This document shows positions 36,202-49,004 of a DNA stretch of 64,000 bases, one piece after another. The notes beneath the pieces are model-generated. The model made no database searches and was not told where the DNA came from. It worked only from the letters and a program-made list of their open reading frames with translations. The position numbers and the translations under genes are program-made. Each line of letters opens with the position of its first letter. Position 1 is the first letter of the stretch. This DNA comes from Temnothorax longispinosus (taxonomy: Eukaryota > Arthropoda > Insecta > Hymenoptera > Formicidae), in assembly GCF_030848805.1 (NCBI RefSeq), contig NC_092366.1, forward strand, positions 5,165,724 through 5,229,723. The letters run 5' to 3'.

Positions 36202-38549
36202 GCCCCACTTGCCCCCCAGCACCACAATCAGCCCGCCATACCACTGACGAAATATTATTAAAGACCGGCGCGCGGTCAGCTGGTCTGTGCGAAGCGACGA
36301 AGCGAGCTGTGCGATCCGCGCGTACCAAGCGGTCAACAAAATCACGTGTTTGAAAGCGCGGCAATCCTTTTACATTTCAATTTCTCGGCGCGCTAATGTC
36401 CACTTCTATCAATGTAGATTCCATTATAATTAATGGAGGTTCGCGTGACTGCTAAAATTTAGATTAGCTCATAATATAATACTTAATCTTATATTTATTA
36501 TTACATTGTTATTTCTCTCATGATATTTTGTAAACATATATGTAGATATAGGGCCCAATAATATTCAATTTTAATTTGAAACTGCAGTTTTAATATTGCC
36601 ATCCTAATTATGCAACAATAAATCTTGAATTATTGCACGAATTTAAAAGTTAATTATTTATAGACATTTATAGTTGATAATATCATTATTCTTCAATTAT
36701 TCCTGAGCCCCTCTAATTGATGATAACCATGATAATTTGCTCAGGAGATGATTTTTAATAGTATCTCGTCGATGATATCACGTAATTAAACGGGTTATAA
36801 TAATATTAGGATTTTTATTTCATAATAAGAACGCTATAATGAAATAATATTCTATTCTATTATATAAACTGTCGAAAACGGCTAATTGTAAGATTCATTA
36901 CGAGGCTTAATTATTAAACGAGGAAGGAGCATCCTTTTCATACAAATTCAAATGCTCTTCCTCTTTTTTATTACGTCTAATGTGTATAATAATGTTATAT
37001 ATACAACGTTGCTCGTTATATAATAAACTGTCATCGTTTATATTAATGTGACCGAGTACACATTATCTATTTGAGATGTATCAAACTATATATGTACACA
37101 CGAGGTGAATTAATTTAACCCACAAAATTATAAACATATCAGTGGCATTCACGGGAAATATGTATCGCTCATTTACTACAACGACGGAGCTAAAAAATGG
37201 TCAGTTTTGTGTTGTTTGCAAAAGAATGATAAGAATCAACTGAATGAAAAGAGCTATACATATTTCCCATACACGCGCCGATGAACATTAAGTATACATG
37301 GGGCCATAAATGCTCTAATACATGAATTTATACACATGTAAGGATATTAATTTCTTATAACAATATCTCTTGTATTATTATATACTATATATTATTACTA
37401 TAAGAAATCAATTATTAATTATTACTGAATTAACAGTTATGATAACGATCAGTTATGATCCCACGTACATCGTTTTTGATCTGTAACCCTTAATCCGGAT
37501 TTACAGTAGATGTAGAAAACTTGTGACCTTTTGTTCTAACGATAAGTTCTAAGCTATGACGTTAATTTGCTTTAAGCTCTAAACTTTATAACTTTGATCT
37601 GGCCCAGCAGAACAAATCACGGTTTAAAGTAACGCCGAAGACACTTTTTGCTAAAAAAGTCATAGCTTAGAACAAAAGACTAAAGGCTTACTACACTCTG
37701 AAGACCAGGTCTTAATCTCATTTATAATTAGAGTGGTAAGGATTCTTCAAGCAACCTTCGATCTTGTAACAATTTAAAAAAATGTGCTAGTTGCGGTAAC
37801 TCCGCCAAAATTTCAACTAAACTATATCGCAATATTTTGGAAACATTATGAGTAGCAAGATATATTTAAATGCGTCACAATCTTTGAAATTTAACGAAGA
37901 TGTCAAACAATCGTTTGAAGTTTTTTGCATAATCTTTAAAGATCTGATTAAGGGGATCCTGCAGTGACTGGCGAACTTCCTCGATGTCGATGTCAACCTT
38001 TCTAATTTTGTTTTCCCTATATCTGTCTTTGTCTAACGAAATGACATCTGTCCTTTTTTCGATTGCTCGCCATCATAACGCAAGATCCGGCAACTACTGT
38101 TGCTGCTCTTCTTGTCATCCTGCATCCGTATTTGCATTACTAAAATAATTATTAGATGGATCTTTTTTTGTACGCATTGAATCTTACTTTACTTACACGA
38201 TATTATTCCTACATATTTTCCCAAGGGTGGATGATAAACATTATGTACGTATAAACTGTAGAATTTTTGTTTTAAGCAAATATTGTCGTCAGGTGACAGC
38301 TGTGTATGTGCCCCAATAAGTAATATTTTTAATTTTTTGGTGCTTTTGATATAAAATCGCGTTTTGCACCCTAGATTTTTGTGCGGACTTTAATTCTAGA
38401 CCAAAAACTTGCAATTCTGTAAAGCCAATTAAAAGATCCATCTAATAACGATAATGTCGGTAAATCATACGGCTGCAGGATCCCCTTAATCATCAAAATA
38501 TTCACAACAGAGGCTGCATCGATCACGAACGTATCCAATTTTTCTCTTA
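36202..38549. other. AT-rich intergenic region with transposon remnants
   Basis: This 2.3-kb region lies upstream of the small gene and downstream of the zinc-finger gene. Up to 36345 it may still belong to the small gene. A fragment near 36391-36418 (TGTCCACTTCTATCAATGTA) matches one end of the 27242-27370 MITE. At about 37160-37272 sequence around GGGAAATATGTAT is mirrored by ATACATATTTCCC, and at about 37524-37683 sequence around CTTTTGTTCTAA is mirrored by TTAGAACAAAAG. The TTAA-bounded element 37948-38489 follows. No coding gene was seen. Confidence 0.5.
37948..38489. mobile_element. TTAA-flanked inverted-repeat element, about 540 bp
   Basis: TTAAGGGGATCCTGCAG at 37948 is mirrored by CTGCAGGATCCCCTTAA ending at 38489. 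A second, internal inverted pair is TTATTAGATGGATCTTTT (about 38150) and AAAAGATCCATCTAATAA (about 38433). The TTAA at each border is the target preference of piggyBac-type transposons, although it may instead be part of the inverted repeat. No transposase ORF is present, so it is non-autonomous. Confidence 0.65.
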
Positions 38550-41500
38550 TTACGCAATAGTCACGTACTCTGAAGCGAGCTGCGATGTTAGGACACGAAG
38601 TTTCTGTCCATCCTGAGTCACGAATTCAATTGTTTGTTCACCATTCACGAATTCAGTCTGCTCGATATTCCCTAGCTGATTGATGGTCGCGACTGCCGTG
38701 GCGTCGGTATCCTCGTCCTATAAAAAGTAGTGTTAAAGTATTTTATTAACATCATCAAATATAGCTATGTAATATAATTTTAATTATCAATGTACACATA
38801 TGTATAAGAAAAAAATATACAAACATATGATACTAAAAATAAAGAGGTAAAGAATCTGCAATTTGGGGAATTTGTGAAGTTAAAACAAAGAATTGATAAA
38901 ATTTATAGAAAGCTTATTGTATATTTAAAAAATAAAAGAGAATACGTGAAAAAAAAAAGATTCTATTGAAATTCTGTTATTATTGGCATTAAACTGGAAA
39001 TTACCTCAAGCGCTTGAACAATTGCGTCTGCGTCAGCTTGAATTGCCGACAACGCTTCGATATTCTTGTGTGTATTCGGACGCACTATGATTCCAGTTTC
39101 CTCCATAGTGTCTTCGTCGACGTGAATATTCAAGGCTTGGAGTTGTTGTGTCGCGAACATTCCAGGATGAAGTCTCATAATTTGGTTGTCGTTAAACTGG
39201 CTGACAAAATGCCCCTGCGACAAAAGCTGTCGAGCTTCTTGAATGGTTAACGGAATCGGATTTCCGTGTTCATCTGTGATCTAAAACAGATATCATGGAA
39301 GAAAAATTTTAATTATAAAGAACAGTTATGTCATTTAAGAAGATTCTAATCATAGCTATTCAATCTTCGAAGTTAATAACAAGATATATAGGTATTCGAT
39401 TAGAACTTGGGCTGAAAATTGTTAAATTAGGCCAAGGCGCGACTTGGGCTGTAGCGCCATTGCAGACGAAGAAGTAATAAAAATAATAGGGTCCATCTTT
39501 CTTACCTGCAACTGCAAATCTGGTTCCGTCAATTCGATCTCTGACTGGTCGTCATTGCTGCTGGCTGCATTACTCATAATTCTATCGCCAATGATTTCAT
39601 TGTTCTCCATATCCAAACGCGACAAGGAATTCACACTCGCCACTATTTCGTCTTTGTTCTTGTTGGCGTCAACTAAATTTCCATAATCAAAATAATAATT
39701 CATCAATTAATCCAATAATAAGTTGACAATTAATTATATATGATTAGCAAGTTTATTAATAATTGTTCGCATACTCATATGGAATGTTCGCTCATTAGAA
39801 TCGCTAGGGTCCTGATAAGATACATAAATAATCTGTTGAATCCCATCATTAGATGTCTCGTCAGTGGCTATTATTTGATTACTGAACGTCCGTTCGTCAA
39901 CCTGCCGAACTGAATTCGGCAGAATCTGCCACACTTGGCCGATCGAAGATCCTTCCGACTTGTTTGTAGGTGGCATCTTATCCTCCCTGTGCACCTGCAG
40001 AAATTAAAATTGATAGTTATTACTGATTAGTAACGAAAAATTTAAAGAGTGAAATTACTGAAGTACCTTTTTGTGCTTTGTCAAATTTGAACAATCGGCG
40101 AAAGCTTTGTTACACACATCGCAGGAATAAGGCTTCTCACCTACAAAATGTGAAATCATTAATACTTTATTACACGGAAATTAAAATAATACAAAAAACG
40201 AAAGCACCCGTTCACATTTTTATGTTTATTACATTCTTTCATTTTTAAATCTGAGACACGGTTCATCATTTTAGTTACCAGTGTGCAAACGAATATGTTT
40301 CTTCAGCGCCCACTGTTCCGTAAAGCTACGTTTGCATGTACTGCATTGAAACGGACGTTCCCCCTTATGCCGGCGCACGTGACATTTCCATGTATCTTTG
40401 TGCAAGAAGGTCTTCGCGCAAAACTCGCATTTCCACGGCCGCTCGCCGGTATGCCGTTTTACATGTAGCTTGAACTGTGACGACGTGGTGAACTTTCGGC
40501 CGCAGAAATCGCAACTGTATGGCTTTTCACCAGTGTGAATGCGTATATGCTCTTGCAAATTGCCATTCTGCGAGAAGCTCTTGCCGCACTCCTTGCATTT
40601 GAATGGCTTTTGACCACTGTGCCATCTAAAACAGAGCCATACAATTTTCAAGATATTATATTCATTTTACGCCAATAGCTAATTAAATCTTAATTCAGAA
40701 ATTCAAATTAAAAAAGTTAAACACACACTTTTATTTATAAGTTCCGGAAAACTTAAGAATGCACTATCTATATTTCCTTTCTCAATACCTTAGAATGTCT
40801 GTACATTAAAAATAAGTGATGTGTTCCTGTTAATGTGATGATGCGTTACCTGTAATGCAAAGTGAGACTAGTCTTGTGCGCAAATTGTTGCTTGCAAAGT
40901 TCACAGTTATATTTTTTCTGACCGGTGTGGGTGGACTGATGATTAATCAGATTTGCTTTCGTCTTGAAACTGGCGTTACAGGATTTACAAACGTGCGGCC
41001 GATTATCCGAGTGCACCAGCTGATGTCGCTGGAGCAACTGTTTATGCTTGAAGCTTTTGTTGCATTTGTTGCAGACGAAACGACGACCGTTGTTATGTTC
41101 GGCTTCCTTGTGATACAAGACGGAACTCGGATGGTTTAGGACCTTACCGCAGATATCGCAAGGGTAGTTGTATTTAGTTTTCTGCAATATTACACAAACA
41201 TTTAACAAGCTCCAGAAATATTATGTGTAACTTTAGCAAAAGGATCGTAAAAATTATCATATAAAAATATTTAAGATTTACAATATCTTTTCAGCAATTT
41301 TTTTAAATTAATATTATTGTCATTTTGTTATAACTTATGATGAAACACGAACCCCGTGCGTTGTCATGTGCGTCTTCAAATCCGATTCATTTGTGAAACT
41401 CTTTTTACAAGTGTTACAAGTGAATTTCTGCTGCTCATGCACCATTCTCATATGCAATTCGTATTCTTGTTTTAATCCAAATTGCTTGTTGCATTTTTCG

Positions 41501-43935
41501 CACGTATAAATCGCTTTTCTGGAATCTTTCGCTATCTCGGGTGTCACCGTGGAGGTGGTCTGCTCTACGTTGTGCGTCTCATGCGACTTCTGTGACTTCT
41601 GTACCTCGACATTTTCTTCGGTGGGATTTGAATTGTGTTTAGTCGTTTCTTGATGCAATGTCAGACTCTCTTTACTTTCAAATAGCTTCTTGCATTGTGT
41701 GCATTCATGCTTGATACCCATATGGAAACTCCTAAGCAGTATTGTATTAAAATATAAAAATTGTTTAAAAACTGAATATATATCTTTAAAAAATCTTGAT
41801 TTTTAACAAAAAATTTTGAGAATTTAGAAATATAAGCATAATTCACATATATAAAATCAAAAATCACAAACTAAAATATGAGACATCTAATTTGCAGGAA
41901 AAAAAAATTTTCTCACATCCAAGATCTTTGTACAGAAAACGTACAATCATCTATAGAAAATTATATTACTTGTGTACTATATATTTGCTACGTTGTAGGA
42001 AACCCCTGCCGCAGAGTTGGCACGTGAACTTATTTTTTCGACGGCGCCATTTTGATTTCGATCGTCCACGGTTTACAGTCACCACCTCACCCAAGTCTGT
42101 ACCCTCTTCCGTTTCGAGATGTCCTATCACTTCTGCAAAATATGCATGACACGCACGTGGAGAAAAAATTTTTTTTTTAATTTCTTATTTGATATCTTGT
42201 TCGTTATGTATACCTTCTTGACCATCCTCCTGATTAGAAGATTTTAACAGATCTGCTGGACCGTCAAATATTTGAGAATTATTGTCTTCCTCATCGATCA
42301 CACCTTCCTCCTTGAATATCCTTTCCAATTCTTTTCCCTGCACTGCTTCTAGGTACCTGTGCAAATTTACTAACAATTATATAAGTTATTGTAGTATGGA
42401 TTTTCTTTAAAGATATGCGCGAGGATGGGACGGAAAATGATTCGCGCGATTTAATAGAAATGGGATACTCTTTATTAATATCACTAATATCACTTCTTTC
42501 TTATCTCTACGACGACCGGCAATCGACTGCGCCGGTATCGCGAAACCGCGACGATTGCCCGACGCGTACATGCTGTCGAGGCATGACTATTTGTATACAG
42601 CAGTGATTGACCTCTGATATTCTGGATCCCACATTAAGCTACAAGTTTTCATGTTAACGTACCTTTTGGGAACTTTGCGCTTCCTCCTGCGTCTACCATC
42701 GCCATCCACTTCTTCTTCCTCTTCCTGCTTATCCTCTTCACCTTGACTCCCAGCTTCTGCAGGATTCTCTTTTGTCGCCTTATAAAAAATATATACAAAC
42801 ATGTACATATATTAAGAGTTATAAAATAATAAATGTTGCAAAATAATTTATTATTATACAAACCACAGAATCTTCCTCCGCATTTACTTTAGGAGGACGT
42901 CCACGCTTTCTTTTCGGCTTAGTCAAGCCTTCCATCTGCAAACTCATTTCATGCTCCACCGCATACATAGATCCATCTGGCATAACTGTATCATAAGTAG
43001 CATTAAAAGTTACATGAAATATAACAGTTTCACAAGGTGACGAATATGCAAAGGAAGAATGGCATTACTCTTAATAATTATTTGCTGTTCGTACTGCTCA
43101 TCTTCATTATACTGAGCCGTGCTATCCATTTCTGTTCCTTCCGCTTCGAACTCCGCATTTTCCTTTTTGCCGCGGAAGCGTTCTGCCTTGCGCTGCTTCT
43201 CCACTTGATGTTTCCAGAGTTCGCGTATCTTGCGCTGGCCAGCCACCAACAGCTCGAAGAATTGCGCCGTCGCCTCCAGCTGGATGTTGCAACCCGGGCA
43301 AATTGTCCGTGGTAGTTTTCCATCGTCGTGAATCTTGAATTTGATTTACAGTTTATATAAACGTATCATTACATCAAATATAATTTGTACAATATAGTTC
43401 ATATCCTGTACTGTAAATCTCTCAATGTTCAGATGCAAAATTGTGAGATGATGTGTATCAATAAAGAAACTGTTCATCTCTGAATATATTCAAGTAGCAA
43501 TCTGGAGAGAAGCAATACATAATATTCGGAGTACAAACAGCTATCATAAAAAATAATCATATGCTTTGTCCGGTAAAAGGAATAAAAGAGAGAAAGAGAG
43601 TGACAGAGAGATAGGGAGGGGAAAGGGGGCGAAAGTTCAGATGAAAAAGCTAACAAATAATAATCAAAGCGACGCATAAAAATGATGGAACATTTGATCA
43701 GTGCAGTAGCCGCACGGGATGGGAGAGCCGCACGAAAATCGTAGTAGGAAATCAAGTTGCAGTCCGTTTGACCGGCGTTTTGAAAGCGCCAGCGCCTCAC
43801 CTTGAGCGGCAGGTAACGATTCACGAGCGAGGATAGATCCGGCTCGCCCGTCTCGCTGACGAACAGATGCTCGTTGCCGTTGCTCGCCGCGCACAGTCGA
43901 CAAATTGTCGAGTCGTACAGATGCACGTCTACCAT
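38550..43935 (-). CDS. ZAD-domain C2H2 zinc-finger protein with AT-hook
   Basis: Fourteen exons join in phase to about 968 aa: 43935-43801, 43333-43069, 42985-42864, 42778-42663, 42356-42214, 42132-41970, 41731-41353, 41181-40850, 40625-40279, 40140-40067, 39994-39775, 39672-39506, 39280-39005, 38717-38550. The N-terminus is a zinc-finger-associated domain (ICRLC, then TICPGC about 40 residues later), the dimerisation module of arthropod C2H2 factors. An AT-hook-like KPKRKRGRPPK and a Glu-rich stretch follow. Thirteen C2H2 fingers run from FTCQLCGRGF to YSCDVCNKAF, some with TGEKPY-type linkers (HTGEKPYSC, HTGERPWKC, HKGERPFQC). The Gln/Asp-rich C-terminus (VREIxFVTQDGQ type) ends SEYVTIA. 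It is presumably a nuclear DNA-binding regulator. The donor of exon 7 is weak (GTTCGT), so that junction may shift by a few residues. No one-to-one orthologue was recognised. Confidence 0.88.
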
Positions 43936-44455
43936 AGTCCTGACGATACGCGCGAGACGATGCTGACCGCGAATGAAATTGTCCCCCCCGAGGAAAAAAA
44001 ATCGATGTGTATCAAGAACGAAGGGAGTATCGCGAATTTATGTGAGGTCGACGCGGTGTCAAAATACGTTGTGCGTTACCATGATTTTGCATACGAAACG
44101 TCGCATAAACGCGCAATTCGTCCCAACGTTCGGGAAGAAGTCGGGGAGTGTCACGATGGAGGTTAGGTCGACCTCCTTCCCTTCTTCCTCCTTTGGTTCT
44201 CGTCGTCCTCGCCAGTGCTGCCCAGTAACGTTTCCAGTGGCAGTCCCGGCGACAAATAAAATTCCCTAACGAGTTGCTGGTGATAACCGTTCGAGGTTAC
44301 CTACCGCTTACGACATATAAGAAAAAAAAGTAATGCGAAGAACCGTCAAAATTGGTCAAAATCTTCTGGTGCTCGTTTTGAAACATTTTTAATAGGTTGT
44401 CCGTTATATAATTTTTCTTGTCACTACGAGAGCGTAACATTAATGAACTGAGGGA
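43936..44455. promoter_or_regulatory. Divergent promoter interval ZAD-ZnF / ZFYVE19
   Basis: 520 bp separate the start codons of two outward-pointing genes. AGGTTAGGT lies at 44160-44168. The bidirectional promoter is inferred from layout only. Confidence 0.5.
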
Positions 44456-46365
44456 ATGTCCTGCAACACGTGCCAAGTGAAATTTTCGTTCTTCGTGAAA
44501 GACGTAAGTGTCCGATGCTTCGTTCAATTTCAATAGGTTAATCCAGTCGTCGCTGAAGAGGAATCTGTCTTGTTTATTTATTTTTATTTTTGCTACTCGC
44601 TCAGATCGGTTGCCCGGGCTGCGGCTATTCTTGCTGTAGAAAATGCCTCAAGTACAAATGCAATATTCCTGATGTAGGGAGAAGGAAAGTTTGCGGACGT
44701 TGTCACAACAAGCTAAGCAAAATGAAGAAATCGAGTCCCACGGATAATTCCGTGGACGGTGCTGTTACGCCTAACGTGAGCGATGAACCACTCGCGCCAA
44801 TTGACATCACTATGAAGTGAGACGAATTGATTTTCCGCTGGATACTCACCGAGCAGTTTGATCGTTACACTTGAGATACGTCTAAGAATATGATGTTTTT
44901 TAACGTTGAATATTTTATTGCAGGCTGAATTTGCTGGAGAATCCGGTAAAGCCTCCAATAGTGATATACAAACATACGAATCGCTGGGACAAACTCAAGG
45001 TGGGATTAGAGCCAGCTGATCAACAGATTGTGGACAGGCTACGAAAGCTGAAAGACGAGGAACGGAACATTCCATTGCCTACTGTCGAGGAGATAAAGCA
45101 AAGACTGGCGTTGTTGAAGGATCAAAGTCCAGAGGCCGGTGGAAGTAATGTCATAGATGTATGTATGTGAATGGAATGTGTGAATGTAGTTGAGTTAGAT
45201 GGATTTTTAAGGCCATTGCACGTTTTAGTCTTGATCGTAAGGCCGTAAGAAAATAGACCACGCACAGTTCGAGCTCAAGAAGAATAATCGACTGTGCGTG
45301 GTCTATTTTCTTACGGCCTTACGATTATGACTAAAACTTTGTTACGTGCAATGGTTTTTATTAGTGCCCATCTACAATAGGTGTTTTAAGCCCTAAGCCC
45401 TAAGAAATTGACCAATCACAGTCAATTATTCTTCTCAAATTCAACTGTGATTGAACAATTTCTTAAGGCTTAGGGCTTAAAACACCTATTGTAGATGGGC
45501 ACTTATGAACTGATTATTAATCTTAATTACAGATACATCGGGTGGATACTAGAACGGATCAGGAAAAGGCGGATGATTTGATACAGGAGTACCTTGCGCA
45601 AATAGAACTACCTTCCACTAGCGATCTTTGTAAGGATTTTGAGAGACTCGACTTCTTACGGGATGACGGCGGTAAAACTGTAAGTGAATTAAAATTGTAA
45701 AACTCGAAATATAAAATCATAACCGTCAATCTTGTTTCTTACAGCGTTTTGATCAAGGCTTGGAGGAAAAGATTAACACTTACAAGATTTTTGACAGAAC
45801 AAACGATGATGTAGAGTTGATTAACAAAGTTTCAACTATGGCAGAAGCTTCGTCAATAGAGGTAGGTATTCGTGAATAACTGATAAATGCATACTTTCAG
45901 CGCTTTTCGTTTCTATTTCATTTTACAGTTAATATGAATTTGTTTTCCCTGAAAATAGATTTTTATCCGTTCTGTGCAATATATTATAATAATATATAAT
46001 TATATATTGAATTTAATAAGTAATTGTATTCAGTTTCTATGTAAAATTTATGTTGAAAAAATTAGACTTCTCCAAACGTGAAAGACGAGGATGGAGACGA
46101 GGATGAAGATGAAGATGAGGAAGAAAATGAGTGCGTCATGTGTTTCCGGAATGCGAATAAATTGGATCTATATAGATGCACAGGTTGTACTGGCGATCTC
46201 TACTGTCCCGCATGTTTCGAGAGTTCCCATGATGAAAGTGAAATGATTGACGAGCATAAGGCAGTTCGCTTTATCAAGAAAAATAAGGGAGATAAATTGT
46301 CTTCTGCAAAGATGAGCCTTATACAGAAACTATTGACGTCAGATAGTCAGAAGAACAATCACTGA
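44456..46365 (+). CDS. ZFYVE19: ZFYVE19 (ANCHR), abscission checkpoint regulator
   Basis: Six exons, 44456-44503, 44605-44816, 44924-45158, 45533-45679, 45745-45861 and 46066-46365, join in phase to 352 aa. The N-terminal FYVE-like finger is split by intron 1: MSCNTCQVKFSFFVKD then IGCPGCGYSCCRKCLKY and KVCGRCHNKL. Next comes the MIM1-like segment DQQIVDRLRKLKDEE...PTVEEIKQRLALLKDQ, which in the vertebrate protein binds VPS4. The C-terminal B-box-like zinc motif is ECVMCFRNANKLDLYRCTGC, then DLYCPACFESSHDESE and EHKAVRF. ANCHR holds back ESCRT-III/VPS4 abscission under the Aurora B checkpoint. It is shorter than the human protein (about 470 aa). Intron 3 carries two hairpin MITEs. AATAAA lies near 46769. 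Confidence 0.92.
45210..45357. mobile_element. 148-bp MITE with TTA target duplication (family A)
   Basis: AGGCCATTGCACGTTTTAGT at 45210 is mirrored by the complementary sequence ending at 45357. The inner arms (GTAAGAAAATAGACCACGCA and its complement) are nearly perfect around a short loop. TTA at 45207-45209 and 45358-45360 flanks it, a 3-bp duplication as made by PIF/Harbinger elements. The same terminal repeat occurs at 60349-60514. Confidence 0.85.
45364..45502. mobile_element. 139-bp MITE with TTA target duplication (family B)
   Basis: GTGCCCATCTACAATAGGTG at 45364 is mirrored by CACCTATTGTAGATGGGCAC ending at 45502, with TTA at 45361-45363 and 45503-45505. Its inner part (TTGACCAATCACAGTCAATT) resembles the inner part of the 60349 element, although its ends differ. 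It sits directly against the family A element in ZFYVE19 intron 3. Confidence 0.85.
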
Positions 46366-49004
46366 TAATCCATTACTGCGCATTATGCGAAAACATTCTT
46401 CAGAGACGACCTTATGATTTTACACTCATTTACAGCGTTAATTTAATCACACTTGAATGTTGTACGCACATGAGACTAAAATCGGAGAAACGCTCCTAAC
46501 AAACATATAAAATATTTAAAGATTTCTCTAATCGCTTAATGCAGGTGATTCTTTCAGTCTCTGGGAATTAAAATTACGCTTTACCGCTCGCTTTTGGCTG
46601 TGTCGTTTCGTAGTTGTGGTAATTCTTATTCATTTATTAGTTTCATCAACTTCTTGTTTTTAGTATTATACAACAGAGATATATATAATGCACGCTCGTG
46701 TACGAGTATAGTCAGGCGTAGATACCGCGTTTACGCTTATCATAAGAACGTTCTTTATAATTCTACAGAATAAAGTTATTTTGGCTAATTTGTAAGGTTT
46801 CAAGTCTCCCCAATTTCTACAAGTTTTGTCTCAAACTTTATTTTTTAATCTGTAATTCCAAGTGTTTTTTTTTTTATTGAAAATCACATTTGGATATGTG
46901 ATAAACTGTAACATTTTCGTTCGATCGTTTATAGTTTTATAGCAATGGTCAACCAGAGATTCCAGAGACTTGACACAATTATCGCGCATAATTCTTGCCA
47001 ATGTTTGTAACAAATTTTATTATTACTTCATCAGTTTATATTATACATTTATATTTTATTAACGTTTTATAGAATTAATTTCATGACATTAATATTATGG
47101 TAAATTCTACAAATACCAAAAAAGTATTATTAAAGACGATCGGTCTTACAGAATTTGACTGTTAAAATTTGAACAATCGTAAATACACGTTTTACGAAAC
47201 TTCAGGATAATAAAATAAAATTAATATAAAATTAATATCATAAATATAACATTAAGATTTAATAAATTCCATAATATTTAATAAAATTATATTTAATTAA
47301 ATATTATATTACAAATTGTTTAAATTTTAACAGCTACGCGACTTCCAGTTGTCGGTTTTCAAATAGCGTCTCGTCGATTTTACTAGATACGCGCTCTTGC
47401 AGTAACGATCGAACGCTCGATATACCCTAGGTAATCTTTTTCCTCAATCGAGAATCGAGATTCATCCATCGAAGATTGGCGACTACGTTCGTACGGTTCT
47501 GTACATCTGCGCCGTGAAACGTGAAACACGTATATGCGGCCGTTGTATCGCGCGCTACAGGGTGAGCCATAAGTCGAGCGATTGAGCGACTCACCACGTC
47601 CGTGGCTACGTCGACCGCCGACGCTCGCCTCCGACTCATGCACGATTGAAAAAAGGGGGACGATCGACCGCTCCGTCAAGCCGCGGACACGAGGCTCGCG
47701 CGCGCTTCAAGTCCTGGCGATCTCCGCGAGGCACCTTGTTGGCGGTCGCTCGGGTCGCTCCGCGATCTCGTGACTCACCCCGTATACATATGTACATACG
47801 TGCGTACGCGTGATACGTCGCGCCGCTGCATCAAAGGCATCGAAGCCGCGCACGTAACGAAAAATCGCGAATAAAGGGGTCCGCCGTACGCCGCCGACGG
47901 GCAAGGGGCACCGTGTACAACCGTGTACGTACGTGCGCGCACGACGGAGATATCCGATCATCTGATGTGACACGCACATAGGCACGGATTTCACGGAATT
48001 AACCGTACGCAGCCGTCACCGCTCGTCACCGCCGCTGCCCGCGAGCCAGAGGGGCAGAGATCCTTTAAACGCACGTTTGTATGCGCACGTCCGAGCCGCG
48101 AGCGAGACGCTGCGAACACCGCTCGGACCCCCGTTGCATGGTAAGCGGTCGGATTTTAGGTTAGAATCCGCAACCTCGTAACCTCCTCTCGTAACCTTGC
48201 CTTCGCGCGACGAGCGACCGAGTCTCTCGCGTCTCGAGTCGTTTTCGTCGCCAATCGCGCGATTCTCTCGCGAGCGACGCATCCTCGGTCGAGTTCCGGG
48301 GGCTCGACGCGCGGGCGACCTCCTTTCCGCCTCTCGGTTTTGCTCAATTCGCTCGGTCATTCCGGTCAGGTGACACTCGGACGTTTCCACGGACCGTTCG
48401 TTCGGTCGCCTTTCGAGGTTAGATCTCTAGGACGATCTTTCTTCGCCGACCCCGCGATCGGACACCGATGACGTTGAAGGTGCGCCCCGCGTCGTGGCTT
48501 CTGTGTTCGGCAAGCCTGTGATTCGTAGAGATCCAAAAGGTAGACGACGTACGGAGGCTCCTTTCACGAGGAGTCACTCCTCTGCCCAAAACCGAGTCCT
48601 TCGCTACGTCGTGCAGAGCTACAAGGAATCCAATACTCTCGTTTCGCGCAGCCTTCACGATGTCCTTGTTCAAGTCCTTCACAATGCAACCGATTCCGAT
48701 GGACTTTCATAGTGTATACTGGTCGCAAGGATACGAATAACTCACATTCATGTATCTCCATCATCTCTACTTATACGTATCTCTCGCTCTACTCTATTTT
48801 GGCTGTGTAGGGACATACCGTTTCCAAGTTTATCAGAACACTCACTTTTTATCACATTTAACGCAAACAATGGTCATAACATAATAGCATCTTTCAGATA
48901 TCATAAACATACTTGAGGATATTCTCTATCAGCGTAATAACAAAGAACGTCTGTTTCTTTTTTTTTTGGATATGTTCCACAAGGTGCATACATTCTAAGA
49001 AAAC
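46366..49004. other. Intergenic region ZFYVE19 to Mo25
   Basis: The first kilobase is AT-rich and contains the ZFYVE19 3' UTR (AATAAA near 46769). From about 47330 to 48700 the sequence is CpG-rich with AGGTTAG motifs at 48158-48164 and 48416-48422, so the Mo25 promoter and untranslated first exon probably lie here. No coding exon was supported despite several GC-rich open frames. Confidence 0.45.

Noticed and set aside
43867..44269. Plus-strand open frames over the ZAD exon and divergent promoter
   Set aside because: Antisense to the ZAD exon and lacking any motif; the real rightward gene starts at 44456 with a FYVE finger.
48016..48390. GC-rich Arg-rich open frame upstream of Mo25
   Set aside because: CpG-rich promoter sequence with no recognisable protein features.
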